Under the pieces are notes generated by a model that was given only the letters and a program-made list of their open reading frames with translations, had not been told where the DNA came from and did no database searches. From Seongchinamella sediminis (GTDB taxonomy: Bacteria; Pseudomonadota; Gammaproteobacteria; Pseudomonadales; Halieaceae), in contig NZ_QRAN01000024.1 of NCBI RefSeq assembly GCF_003457605.1, forward strand, positions 1 through 50,696: a stretch of DNA of 50,696 bases, read 5' to 3'. Both the position numbers and the translations under genes were made by a program. Position 1 is the first letter of the stretch; the number at the start of each line of letters is the position of its first letter. Shown piece after piece: positions 35,870-44,250 of the stretch.

Positions 35870-35906
35870 CTGCTGATATCCTCTCTAAAAGGGAAACGCC
35901 CTGTAG

Positions 35907-36131
35907 TTTGATCATGAAATAGACAAGTCTTGTAGCTCAGTTGAATTTGGCGATCCTGTCCCTGCCGTGGCCTGGTGGGCAAACAAGCTCAGCGAAACCG
36001 GAGCGGTATTGGAGCTGGGCCACGTTATACCTTCGGGAGCAACGCACAACGCAAAGCCGGCTGAGGCTGGCGACCACATCATCGCCCGCTTCGACAATGG
36101 CTTGGTCGATATCAAGCTGAGCTTCAGCTAA
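35907..36131 (+). pseudogene. C-terminal remnant of a 2-keto-4-pentenoate hydratase-family gene
   Basis: On the plus strand a frame ending in TAA at 36129-36131 encodes FGDPVPAVAWWANKLSETG, AVLELGHVIPSGATHNAKP and GDHIIARFDNGLVDIKLSFS. This is the C-terminal half-domain of 2-keto-4-pentenoate hydratase/4-oxalocrotonate decarboxylase proteins. No start codon or N-terminal part remains: the frame is closed by TAG at 35904, close to the start of the oxidoreductase gene. The pathway at this locus may once have included a hydratase. Confidence 0.75.
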
Positions 36132-36215
36132 ATCCATATGTGACGCGTACCCGGTTCAAGCTGGTGTAAATCGTCTTCCAGACCCAGTTTTGACCGATCC
36201 GGAAAAGTCGGAGAC

Positions 36216-37370
36216 CTAAACTTTTTGGGGCCATGCCTGAACCATTTCTATCTCAGCTGAGTTCTTCGGCATGGCGGCCGCGATTTCTTCATCCATAAAA
36301 CCCAGTTCATGCAACAAGGCGTAGGTCTGGTTGCTTTCATCCACCTCGCCCCGGTTCATGGGAGATCGGCTCAAAGCAGGCGCAGGTGGCACAGATCGAT
36401 CCTGGACGGACTGGCAACGAGCCTGGACCTGGGGATGTGCCCATACTTCGTCAGGCGTTAACACAGGCGCCACGCAAGCGTCAGAGCCGTCAAAGATCTG
36501 CTCCCATTCGCTACGCGTTCTGGTTTTAAATGCGGCTTCAAATTGCTTTGCCGTAGAATCCCACAATGCGGTATTCATTTGTTCAGGCACATCAGCAAGA
36601 CCCAGCTTCGCACACAAAGAGGCATAAAACTGCGGTTCTATCGCGCCCACCGACATATATTGACCATCAGAACACTGGTAGCAGCGATAGAACGGAAAGT
36701 GGCCACCAGTGAAATTTTTACCACGCCCGGCCATAAACGGCGTTTCCCAGATTGGAAAATGCATTGCCATCATCGATAGGCAACCGTCTATCATGGCGGC
36801 ATCGATATACTGGCCCTGACCGGATTTTTCGCGCTCATAGAGTGCTGACAAGATGCCGCTCAGGGCAAACAAACTGCCGCCCGCAAAATCGGCAACAAGA
36901 TTGAGCGGCGGTAAAGGCGGTTGGCCGATAGGCCCCAGGGAACCCAGCACCCCACTCAGGGCGATATAGTTAATATCGTGTCCCGCTTCAGAGGCCATAG
37001 GGCCGGTCTGCCCGTACCCGGTCAGTGAGCAGTAGATCAGCCTGGTGTTCACCTCGCTGACCGTTTCATAGTCGAGTCCCAGGCGTTTCATCACGCCCGG
37101 CCGATAGCCCTCAATAAGGATATCCGTTGTTTTGATCATTTCTTTTAATATCCTGGTGCCGGCAGGCGACTTCAGATCCAGGGTGACAAAACGCTTCCCC
37201 GGCGAAAAGGTGCTGACGGGCCCCCCTGCCCTGCCGCCTCCAACGACAATCACTTCTGCCCCCATATCAGCCAATAGCATGGTGCAGTAGGGCCCGGGCG
37301 CATTGCCGGTCAAATCCAACACCTTGATACCCGCGAGGGGGCCAGTTTTAGTGTTTTCCTTTTCCATCAT
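36216..37370 (-). CDS. CaiB/BaiF-family protein, alpha-methylacyl-CoA racemase-like
   Basis: The 384-residue family III CoA-transferase fold protein has a Rossmann-like start (GIKVLDLTGNAPGPYCTMLLADMGAEV) and EGYRPGVMKRLGLDYE. The block EAGHDINYIALSGVLGSLG has the His and the later NLVADFAGG has the Asp. That pair matches the catalytic acid/base of alpha-methylacyl-CoA racemase rather than the single Asp of transferases. It probably epimerises 2-methyl-branched acyl-CoA. A second CaiB-type gene at 40770 looks like a true transferase. The start at 37370 is the first of two Met codons. The palindromic operator at 37450 lies 79 bases upstream. Confidence 0.85.
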   Translation of the reverse strand: MMEKENTKTGPLAGIKVLDLTGNAPGPYCTMLLADMGAEVIVVGGGRAGGPVSTFSPGKRFVTLDLKSPAGTRILKEMIKTTDILIEGYRPGVMKRLGLDYETVSEVNTRLIYCSLTGYGQTGPMASEAGHDINYIALSGVLGSLGPIGQPPLPPLNLVADFAGGSLFALSGILSALYEREKSGQGQYIDAAMIDGCLSMMAMHFPIWETPFMAGRGKNFTGGHFPFYRCYQCSDGQYMSVGAIEPQFYASLCAKLGLADVPEQMNTALWDSTAKQFEAAFKTRTRSEWEQIFDGSDACVAPVLTPDEVWAHPQVQARCQSVQDRSVPPAPALSRSPMNRGEVDESNQTYALLHELGFMDEEIAAAMPKNSAEIEMVQAWPQKV

Positions 37371-37449
37371 TCCTTCTCAATCGCTGCATATGCGGTATGG
37401 CTGTTAAACGGCTTGTCTGGACACGCCTGTGCAGGCCTCCAAAATTAGT

Positions 37450-37467
37450 ATACTATCCGGATAGTAT
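37450..37467. promoter_or_regulatory. TetR operator candidate, 18-bp palindrome around ACTATCCGGATAGT
   Basis: ATACTATCCGGATAGTAT is a perfect 18-bp palindrome in the gap between the divergent racemase-like gene and the TetR gene. The 14-bp core occurs again, exact, at 38477-38490 before the next operon. Two exact copies beside a tetR gene strongly suggest its binding site. Confidence 0.75.
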
Positions 37468-37686
37468 CTTTTTGTTTTTGCGGAGTCAATGCCTCCTCTA
37501 TTTACGGGAAGGTCGAGGCGGCTCTTATATTTCACGATGGAAATTGTGTTTGCCGGGACTTCGCCCTCTTCGCCCGTAACGTCAGGTGGCAATCAGGGGC
37601 AAGTGAGCGCAGGCGCGCAGGTGGTGGTTGCATTGGACATCTCGCATTTGCGACCATACGCCCTCATCAGGAGTGAAAAAGCAACA

Positions 37687-38295
37687 ATGAAGCCCAAGAA
37701 AAACCGTGAACAAAGCACCAGTAAAATAAAAGCCGCTGCCCTGCACCTGATTGCTACGAAAGGCTACTCAAACACCAGTCTTGAAGAAATTGCGAATACG
37801 GCGGGGTTTACCAAGGGGGCGGTTTACTACTACTTCAAAAGCAAAAAACGCCTGATCCTCGAAATTCTGCATGATATTGAGTTCCGCTCCATTGATTTGC
37901 TCGCACAGGAACTATCGGTGGCGGATGGATCCGCGAAAGACCTGCTGATCCGGTTCGTTAACTTTCAAGCCGATTGGGGAGCGAAACACCCGGACGATAT
38001 CGGCGCAATGATTATGATGTCCATTGGCTTCACCCACCTGGATGCAGATATACATCGAAAAATTGAAGGTAGCTACGAAAAGTTAACGCGCCTGTTGACA
38101 GAGATTATCTCTGAGGGTGTGAGAAATGGGGAACTCTCATCGGGTATCAATATTGAAAACACTGTTACCTCCCTTATCGCCATTCGAGACGGCAATATGC
38201 TGCTCTGGTACCGCTCAGGCCGGGACCCCGAGGTAGGCCGCCAGCTGATCAGATCACTCAGGGATGCGTTGCTTCACCCCGTCATTTTTCGTTGA
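37687..38295 (+). CDS. TetR/AcrR-family regulator
   Basis: The 202-residue regulator has an N-terminal helix-turn-helix (KIKAAALHLIATKGYSNTSLEEIANTAGFTKGAVYYYFKSKKRL, residues about 12-55) and a C-terminal ligand domain of mostly helices. The start at 37687 (MKPKKNREQS) begins just before the HTH, as in most TetR proteins. The open frame runs 66 codons further upstream, but that part looks non-coding and includes the promoter zone. AGGAG is present 13 bases before the ATG, somewhat far. It is flanked by two copies of a perfect palindrome, so it probably represses the racemase-like gene and its own operon. The ligand may be an acyl-CoA made by the encoded pathway. A terminator follows at 38324. 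Confidence 0.88.
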   Translation: MKPKKNREQSTSKIKAAALHLIATKGYSNTSLEEIANTAGFTKGAVYYYFKSKKRLILEILHDIEFRSIDLLAQELSVADGSAKDLLIRFVNFQADWGAKHPDDIGAMIMMSIGFTHLDADIHRKIEGSYEKLTRLLTEIISEGVRNGELSSGINIENTVTSLIAIRDGNMLLWYRSGRDPEVGRQLIRSLRDALLHPVIFR

Positions 38296-38323
38296 AAGTT
38301 CACCTGCAGCGATCGCGTCTCCC

Positions 38324-38346
38324 GCGGGCCCTGCTGCCCGCTTTTT
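38324..38346 (+). terminator. intrinsic terminator after the tetR gene
   Basis: GCGGGC-CCTGCT-GCCCGC is followed directly by TTTTT: a 6-bp GC stem, a 6-nt loop and a T-tract, 28 bases after the tetR stop. It separates tetR from the next operon, which has its own operator at 38477. Confidence 0.7.
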
Positions 38347-38400
38347 GATGCCCTACCAGCCTGCCTCTGCATCGTCAGACCGGCAGGTCATCGAGTAGCC

Positions 38401-38445
38401 CTCAGCCAACTCAGCCAACTCAGCCAACTCAGCCAACTCAGCCAA
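38401..38445. repeat. five perfect copies of a 9-bp tandem repeat
   Basis: CTCAGCCAA is repeated five times without change or spacer from 38401 to 38445. It lies between the tetR terminator and the operator at 38477, directly upstream of the operon promoter region. Such repeats change copy number by slippage. An effect on promoter spacing is possible but the distance makes it uncertain. Confidence 0.9.
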
Positions 38446-38476
38446 CGAAGTATTGACAAGCCACCCCTGCAAGAAT

Positions 38477-38490
38477 ACTATCCGGATAGT
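38477..38490. promoter_or_regulatory. second TetR operator candidate ACTATCCGGATAGT
   Basis: An exact 14-bp palindrome is identical to the core at 37452-37465. It is 28 bases upstream of the GH88/105-type gene. An AT-rich stretch follows, so the site may overlap the promoter. Confidence 0.7.
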
Positions 38491-38518
38491 TTTTTATTGT
38501 CCCACGGAGTTTTGCACG

Positions 38519-39556
38519 ATGAAAGTTCAGGAAATGGAACAATTGGTGAAGCAGGTAACAGCCTTTACCCTGGCAAACAGTGCTGAACGAGATTCCTGGG
38601 AAAAGGCAATTGCCATGTCCGGGTTGCTGGCCTGGGGCGACGATCATGCCTTAGAAGTAGTGCAGCGATGGCTGGATCGTGCAGTCGCGACGCAGAACTC
38701 GTCGGGGAACTTATGTTACGGCGATGCGTTTAAGGCAGCTCAAGCCGGCATTGATTACACGCCCACCGGTTCCCTGTCCTCCGCGCTGGGTATGCCACTA
38801 CTGCAGGTTTACGAAAACTCCAGGAAACAAGAATATCTGGATGCCGCTGAGCGTCAAATTCAAGCGCTCGTCAATTCGCCACGGACCAGCGATGGGGGCA
38901 TCTGCCCGCGTTACGAAGCCCGTGAGCTATGGGTGGACTTTACTTACCTGACCTGCCCCTTCCTGGTCCGGTTCGGCCAGATAACAGGTGAAGATAAATA
39001 TATTGAAGAGGCCGTCCTTCAATTTGAGGTGCATGTAGCGCACCTGCTTGACGAAAAAGCGGGTCTGGCGCGCCATATGTGGTGTGAAGTGCCCAATTGC
39101 TACCCCCAGTCTACCTTCTGGTCCCGGGGTTGTGGTTGGTTGCTTCTGGCCGGTATTCATTTACTGGAGTTGCTGCCATCGCATCCGAAAGCAGGTCTTT
39201 TCAAGGACGTTGTAAGGCGCCTGCTTACTGCTATGAGCAAACACCAGGATCGCAATGGTTACCTGCGCAATACCCTGGACGACCCGAGATCCAATTTCGA
39301 GGCGTCCGGGACCCTGATGTTTGCATTTGCGATTCCCCGCGCGCTTGAACTGGATATGGATCTGGTTGACAAGGCATTGATTGAAAATGCCCTTAGGGCC
39401 TTCGGCGTAGTGGCGGGATCCGTTGAGCCATCTGGCAAGATTCCGGGCGTGACCGTACCGCCAGGCGGGCCGAATGTAGTTTATGACTGGGCGATGTACG
39501 GCCAGGGTTTTTTCCTGCTGGCTGCAAAGGCCTTGAAACCTTATCTGACTGAGTGA
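38519..39556 (+). CDS. glycoside hydrolase family 88/105-like protein (unsaturated glycuronyl hydrolase fold)
   Basis: The 345-residue alpha/alpha-barrel protein resembles unsaturated rhamnogalacturonyl hydrolases such as YteR. Matching blocks are CPRYEARELWVDFTYLTCPFL, with the candidate catalytic D140, and STFWSRGCGWLLLAGIHLLELLP (about 198-221). There is no signal peptide, so it works in the cytoplasm like its relatives, which hydrate the double bond of unsaturated uronic acid oligosaccharides. It is out of place in a locus of CoA-ester enzymes. It may have been recruited to an enol-ether or unsaturated acid substrate, or it may process a glycoside that feeds the locus. GGAG lies about ten bases before the ATG. 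Confidence 0.7.
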   Translation: MKVQEMEQLVKQVTAFTLANSAERDSWEKAIAMSGLLAWGDDHALEVVQRWLDRAVATQNSSGNLCYGDAFKAAQAGIDYTPTGSLSSALGMPLLQVYENSRKQEYLDAAERQIQALVNSPRTSDGGICPRYEARELWVDFTYLTCPFLVRFGQITGEDKYIEEAVLQFEVHVAHLLDEKAGLARHMWCEVPNCYPQSTFWSRGCGWLLLAGIHLLELLPSHPKAGLFKDVVRRLLTAMSKHQDRNGYLRNTLDDPRSNFEASGTLMFAFAIPRALELDMDLVDKALIENALRAFGVVAGSVEPSGKIPGVTVPPGGPNVVYDWAMYGQGFFLLAAKALKPYLTE

Positions 39557-39623
39557 CCCCGGTGATTAAGGCCGACCGCGCCTGATTTATATACAGTCTA
39601 TTTGTTGAGAAAAAGTGATTTTT

Positions 39624-40766
39624 ATGCGCAATGACATGAATGAAATTTACGAAGAGTTTCGCAGTACCGTAAGACGTTTCGCCGAGGAAAAAGTCAAGCC
39701 ACATGCCGCTATGATTGATCGCGATTCCCTTGCGCCAGAGGAGGCCTTTGAGGCTGCAAGGGCTTTGGGTTTGCAGGGCATTCCGTTCCCTGAAGAGTTT
39801 GGCGGCAGTGATGGCGATCTGATGCTACAGGTTATTGCCAGCGAAGAGTTGGCTCGTGTATGCGCGTCCACCTCCCTAACGATCGCAAGCAGTTGGCTAT
39901 TCAGTATTATCGTGGAGAATGGAAATGATCAGTTAAAAGAGCTGGTGCCCGGTGTTGCCAGTGGCGAGAAAAAAACGGGCTGGTGTATGACTGAGCCCCA
40001 AGCGGGTTCTGATTTGATGGCTATAAAAGCCACCGCAAAAAAAGTAGATGGCGGCTGGGTAATCAATGGTAATAAGCGTTTTATTACCAATGGTGGTTGG
40101 GCTGACTGGTATCTGGTGCTGGCGCGAACCGGCAGCAGTGATGACCGCTCTTTCGGTGTCTTCGTGGTAGGTAAAGATGACAAGGGGATATCTTTCGGTG
40201 CCAAGGAAGACAAAATGGGACAGCGCGGGAGTCCGACATGTGATGTGATTCTTGATGACTGTTTTGTGGCGGATGATCGATGTATTGGTGAACCGGACAA
40301 GGGGCTTTCTTACTTCAAGGACTATCTTCTCACGTCCCGCTTGAGTATTTCAGCTCTGGGACTGGGCATTGCTCAGGGAGCCCTGGACGAGGCAGTTCAG
40401 TACACCAACGAGCGCGTGCAAATGGGTCAGCCGATTGCACAGTTTCAGATGGTTAAGGGCATGATCGCTGACATGGCGGTCAAGGTGGAGTCCAGCCGTG
40501 CACTGCTTTATAAGGCAGTTAACATGCTGATTGACGGACAACCGGGCGTTGAGGCTTTCAGTTCCATGGCAAAAATTGCCTGCACGGACGCGGCTATGGA
40601 TGTGGCAAACGATGCGGTTCAATTGCATGGGGGTTATGGCTACCTGAAAGAATATGCCATCGAGCGAATGTTCCGTGACGCCAAAATCACTCAGATTTAT
40701 GACGGCAGTAATCAGATCATGAGGCAAATCGTTGCCGACCAGATTAACAAAGCGCAGGTGGGCTGA
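39624..40766 (+). CDS. acyl-CoA dehydrogenase family flavoprotein, Asp at the usual catalytic Glu
   Basis: The 380-residue acyl-CoA dehydrogenase has three domains: an N-terminal helical domain (to about 120), the beta domain with WCMTEPQAGSDLMAIKATA, and a C-terminal helical domain ending ITQIYDGSNQIMRQIV. In most short- and medium-chain enzymes that last motif is YEGTxxIQR, whose Glu is the catalytic base. Here it is Asp360. Activity may be slower or the substrate different; some related enzymes move the base elsewhere. The ATG at 39624 has only a weak ribosome site; an ATG at 39636 is a possible start. The next gene begins three bases after the stop, so the two are coupled. Confidence 0.88.
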   Translation: MRNDMNEIYEEFRSTVRRFAEEKVKPHAAMIDRDSLAPEEAFEAARALGLQGIPFPEEFGGSDGDLMLQVIASEELARVCASTSLTIASSWLFSIIVENGNDQLKELVPGVASGEKKTGWCMTEPQAGSDLMAIKATAKKVDGGWVINGNKRFITNGGWADWYLVLARTGSSDDRSFGVFVVGKDDKGISFGAKEDKMGQRGSPTCDVILDDCFVADDRCIGEPDKGLSYFKDYLLTSRLSISALGLGIAQGALDEAVQYTNERVQMGQPIAQFQMVKGMIADMAVKVESSRALLYKAVNMLIDGQPGVEAFSSMAKIACTDAAMDVANDAVQLHGGYGYLKEYAIERMFRDAKITQIYDGSNQIMRQIVADQINKAQVG

Positions 40767-40769
40767 TCT

Positions 40770-41915
40770 ATGGGTATTCTAAGTGACTTAAAGGTTCTTG
40801 AATTAAGTGAAGTTTTCCAGGGGCCATTGGCGGGTCAGGTGCTTGCCGATTACGGTGCGGAAGTCATCAAAGTGGAAAAAACGCAGGGTGGCGATATTCT
40901 GCGCAACACAGACATTCATGCACTGATGAATAATTCCTTGAGCAGCCATTTTGCCGCAGCTAACCGCAATAAAAAGTCGGTTTGTATTGATATCACAACG
41001 GACAAGGGCAAAGAGGTGTTAATGGCCCTCGTCAAGGAAAGTGATGTATTTCTGCACAACTACCGCCCCGGTGTGATGGAGCGCCTGGGCTTTGGTTACG
41101 AAGCTCTTGCCAAAATTAGCCCCAAATTGATTTACGCCGTAGCCACTGGCTATGGCGAAACCGGTCCGCTGGCCTCGTTTGGCGGTCAGGAGATGGTCAT
41201 TCAGGCGCTGAGTGGCTATTGCGCCAATAACTCAGGTGACAAAGCGCCCGTTATCGTCAATGCCCCGGCCATCGATTTTGGTTCCGGCATGGTTCTTGCG
41301 CAGGGAATTCTTCTGGCCCTGATGGAGCGTGAAAAGTCGGGCAAGGGCCAGAAGGTCACCACCTCATTGCTGGGAACGGCGGCTGCGATACAGGGGATTG
41401 AAGTCGCCTCCGTATTGAATACCGGCAGGTCGATCAACTGGCTTGAAACAGGCCTGAACTTTATCTTTTCGACAACCGACGGTTGGGTGCTTGCCCTGGG
41501 CTTTTTCAAGGAAAATCCATTGGGTCTGATGTGTGAGGCGCTGGGCGTCGAGGATATGAGCAAAAAGCTGGGAATTGAAGCCGCCTCGGTACTTGAACTC
41601 GCCAAACACAAGAGCACCGTCGAACCGATATTGGCGGCGGCATGTAAACACCTCAGCACTGATGAACTATTGTCCCGTTTGCAAGCCAAGGACTTGTTGT
41701 GTGCACCGATTATGAGTATTGCAGATGCCATGTCGCAACCACAGATCAAGGAAATAAACGCCCTGACTGACGTTCCCGTTAAAGGGCAAAAGAGCCTGCG
41801 GGTAGTCGATAGTCCATTGGCTTTTTCCCGCACACCAAAGCGGGAGCATAGCTCAGTACCCTTGCTCGGTGAACACACCGAGGAAGTGTTAGCTCGCCTG
41901 GGTTTGGATCAATAG
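40770..41915 (+). CDS. CaiB/BaiF family III CoA-transferase
   Basis: The 381-residue protein has the family III fold: LKVLELSEVFQGPLAGQVLADYGAEVIKVEK, SVCIDITTDKGKEVL, NYRPGVMERLGFGYEAL and NAPAIDFGSGMVLAQG, whose Asp is the acyl-enzyme residue of transferases. Unlike the protein at 36216 it lacks the GHDINYIALSG histidine block of racemases (GGQEMVIQALSG here), so CoA transfer is the more likely reaction. The acceptor may be a carboxylic acid made by the enolase-superfamily or hydrolase enzymes of the locus. It lies three bases after the acyl-CoA dehydrogenase gene. Confidence 0.88.
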   Translation: MGILSDLKVLELSEVFQGPLAGQVLADYGAEVIKVEKTQGGDILRNTDIHALMNNSLSSHFAAANRNKKSVCIDITTDKGKEVLMALVKESDVFLHNYRPGVMERLGFGYEALAKISPKLIYAVATGYGETGPLASFGGQEMVIQALSGYCANNSGDKAPVIVNAPAIDFGSGMVLAQGILLALMEREKSGKGQKVTTSLLGTAAAIQGIEVASVLNTGRSINWLETGLNFIFSTTDGWVLALGFFKENPLGLMCEALGVEDMSKKLGIEAASVLELAKHKSTVEPILAAACKHLSTDELLSRLQAKDLLCAPIMSIADAMSQPQIKEINALTDVPVKGQKSLRVVDSPLAFSRTPKREHSSVPLLGEHTEEVLARLGLDQ

Positions 41916-41941
41916 TATCGAAACATCTCAGGAAAATTGAT

Positions 41942-43051
41942 ATGAAGATTACGGATCTCACGGTAACGCTGTTTAAATGGGAGAATATCCCGCTTAAAAG
42001 CTATGATCACGCAGTTAAGAGCGTGGCAGGCACCAGTGACCTGGGTTTGGTGCGGATAACAACAGATGAAGGCATCGAGGGCCATGCATTATTAGGTTTG
42101 TGCGTTCACCCTGCCAGCCTCGAAGCACCGTATATCATCCGTTTCCTGAAACCTATGCTTATGGGCCAGAACCCACTGGATCGCGAGCGCCTGTTCCAGA
42201 GCATGTCCCGCATGCGGGCACAGGTCAGCACGCTGGCGGTCTGTGCTGTCGACGTCGCCTTATGGGATCTCGCGGGCAAAATCAGCGGATTGCCTGTACA
42301 TGCCATGATCGGCACATTCCGCCACAAGATCCCGGTCTATGCCAGTTCAGAGCAGCACGATTCTGTTGACGGATATGTCGAACAGGCGCTTGCAGTACAG
42401 GACGCTGGTTTGCACGGTTATAAACTGCACCCCAAACAAAACTGGCGCGAGGATATCGCCGCCTGCCAGGCCGTCCGTAAAGCGGTGGGTGACGACTTTA
42501 ACCTGATGCTGGATTCTCGTTCGGCCTATGACCTTGGCGAGGCAGTGAAGGTGGGTCGCGCGATAGAGGAACTGGCTTTCCTGTGGTATGAGGATCCTCT
42601 ACCCGTTACTGATATCTACAACTATGCAAAGCTCAGGGAAAGTATGGATATACCCGTGATGGCCACCGAATTTCCGGCCGGATGGCTGGATGACTATGCG
42701 CCCTGGATCATGAACAAAGCTACCGATATGTTGCGTGGCGACGTGATGATCAAAGGCGGCATTACCTCAATGCTCAAGATTGCACATCTCGCGGAAGCGT
42801 TCGCCATGAAGCTTGAAATCCATCATGGAGGCAATTCAATGAATGATGTAGCCAATCTCCATATCCAGATGGCGATTCCGAACACCAGCTTTATGGAGGT
42901 GCTATTACCCCATGAAGCCTGGTGGCATGGGTTGGTCGAAGAAATCCAGATTGATTCTGATGGCTTCGCCCACGCACCCGGCAAACCGGGGCTCGGATAT
43001 GAGATTGATCTTGAACTCGTAGAGCGCCAGAAAATTGCGGTGTTGAGTTAA
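41942..43051 (+). CDS. enolase-superfamily (mandelate racemase/muconate lactonizing-like) enzyme
   Basis: The 369-residue protein has the full mandelate racemase-type active site. K161-L-H163 is at the K-x-K/H position; D191, E217 and E243 are the metal ligands with 26-residue spacing; the H294/H295 pair in LEIHHGGNS is the second base. It abstracts the alpha proton of a carboxylate to racemise or dehydrate it. The acid is unknown. It is the last gene of the plus-strand operon under the 38477 operator, 26 bases after the CoA-transferase. It opens with MKITDL like the enolase-superfamily gene at 31143, so the two flank the locus as a pair, but only this one keeps the normal metal triad. Confidence 0.85.
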   Translation: MKITDLTVTLFKWENIPLKSYDHAVKSVAGTSDLGLVRITTDEGIEGHALLGLCVHPASLEAPYIIRFLKPMLMGQNPLDRERLFQSMSRMRAQVSTLAVCAVDVALWDLAGKISGLPVHAMIGTFRHKIPVYASSEQHDSVDGYVEQALAVQDAGLHGYKLHPKQNWREDIAACQAVRKAVGDDFNLMLDSRSAYDLGEAVKVGRAIEELAFLWYEDPLPVTDIYNYAKLRESMDIPVMATEFPAGWLDDYAPWIMNKATDMLRGDVMIKGGITSMLKIAHLAEAFAMKLEIHHGGNSMNDVANLHIQMAIPNTSFMEVLLPHEAWWHGLVEEIQIDSDGFAHAPGKPGLGYEIDLELVERQKIAVLS

Positions 43052-43124
43052 GGGCAGTTCAAATTTCCTTTCCAACCAGGTTGCCACCGCATGGATTTCC
43101 CCACGCGTTGTCGACAGGACTTTT

Positions 43125-43151
43125 GCCGGGCCGGATATTTCCCAGCCCGGC
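43125..43151. terminator. possible hairpin between convergent genes
   Basis: GCCGGGC (43125-43131) pairs with GCCCGGC (43145-43151) with a 13-nt loop between the convergent enolase-superfamily and class A genes. Four Ts precede it on the plus strand, but none follow in the right place, so termination is only possible. Confidence 0.3.
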
Positions 43152-43154
43152 CAT

Positions 43155-44165
43155 CTAGTTGCTGGCTGGGTGGATCAAAAAATAATCATAGAGTGTTCGC
43201 GCCACCTCGGCGACAGCACGCTCACGATCGGCCGGTGGTGTGTCGCTGCCGCGGGTGAAAACCACGATAGCGAACCGGCGTCCGTCGGGCAGCGTGATGT
43301 AGCCCGCATCGTTGGCCACGCCACCCACCGTTCCTGTCTTGTGGGCCACGGGCGTATTCCTTGGAAGCAAGCCGCCAAGGCGGTCGGGCATGGTTACGGT
43401 TCGAGCCATGGTACCCAGCAAAAACTCGGTGCTTTTCTCACTGAGAGCACTGCCGTTGTAAAGACTGATCAACAGGTTCAACATCGCACTCGGGGTCGAC
43501 TTATCCAGGGGATCCGCCTCGAACCGTGGGTCTGCTGCGATGACCCTGGCCGGATCAGCACTTGCAATGCGCGCGACCTCGGCGAGATTTTCCCGTCCCG
43601 GCTCGACGCCGTAGAAATCACGCAACAGGTCACCGGTGGAGCGGTCGACCCGCATACCTTCGATGCCCAGTTGTGCCAGGCGGCGGTTGACCGCCGCAGG
43701 ACCGCCCGCCAATCGCAGGCAGACATCGGTGGCGGTATTGTCACTGTGGGTAATCATAACCTCCAGCAGGTTGGCGACTGACAGCGCCACCCCCTGGTAG
43801 ATAAAATTCGCCGCGATCACCTGGGAATACACCCACTCGCCATCATCGATCTCGATCATGTCGGTGAGGCTCAGTTCGCCGGCATCGACTTTGCTGAGCA
43901 GGGCAACGGCTATCGGAATCTTGTAGGTACTGGCCATCGGGAAGGGCTGATCACCATTGAGGAAGACCTGTGTGCCACCGGCCATATCCTGCGCGGCCAC
44001 GCCCACAACACCGACCAGCCCGGCGGTAACGGCTTCAAGGGCAGCGGCCACCTTGCCGGATATTGCATCATTCGTGGTCGGCTGCGGTTGGCCAAGGACG
44101 TTTGCAGCAGCCAGCACCGTGCAGAAGGCTATGCCAAGCAGTCCGGGTATAACGTTTCTGTTCAT
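43155..44165 (-). CDS. class A beta-lactamase-fold serine hydrolase, second copy, lacking an obvious Glu166
   Basis: The 336-residue exported protein has S79-T-Y-K82, a THSDN motif, and HKTGTVGGVANDAGYITLPDGRRFAIVVF near the C-terminus. It is clearly a paralog of the protein at 11499. After DR of the omega loop comes S-T-G-D, so the residue aligned with Glu166 is Thr. The loop is again extended before DPLDKSTP. The signal peptide ends near VLGQP. GAGG nine bases upstream supports the ATG at 44165. It follows a small ORF and a YkvI-type transporter gene on the same strand. The shared oddity suggests one subfamily with its own substrate. Confidence 0.85.
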   Translation of the reverse strand: MNRNVIPGLLGIAFCTVLAAANVLGQPQPTTNDAISGKVAAALEAVTAGLVGVVGVAAQDMAGGTQVFLNGDQPFPMASTYKIPIAVALLSKVDAGELSLTDMIEIDDGEWVYSQVIAANFIYQGVALSVANLLEVMITHSDNTATDVCLRLAGGPAAVNRRLAQLGIEGMRVDRSTGDLLRDFYGVEPGRENLAEVARIASADPARVIAADPRFEADPLDKSTPSAMLNLLISLYNGSALSEKSTEFLLGTMARTVTMPDRLGGLLPRNTPVAHKTGTVGGVANDAGYITLPDGRRFAIVVFTRGSDTPPADRERAVAEVARTLYDYFLIHPASN

Positions 44166-44250
44166 TGGGAGTTCCCTCGTGTAGCAGTTTGCGACATCGA
44201 ACCTGTAAGCTGGCGGCGGATTCTCAGTGAACTTGTCTCGATCACAACTT

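Noticed and set aside
38401-38445. Possible CRISPR-like array
   Set aside because: The units are 9 bp with no spacers and there are no cas genes, so it is a simple tandem repeat.
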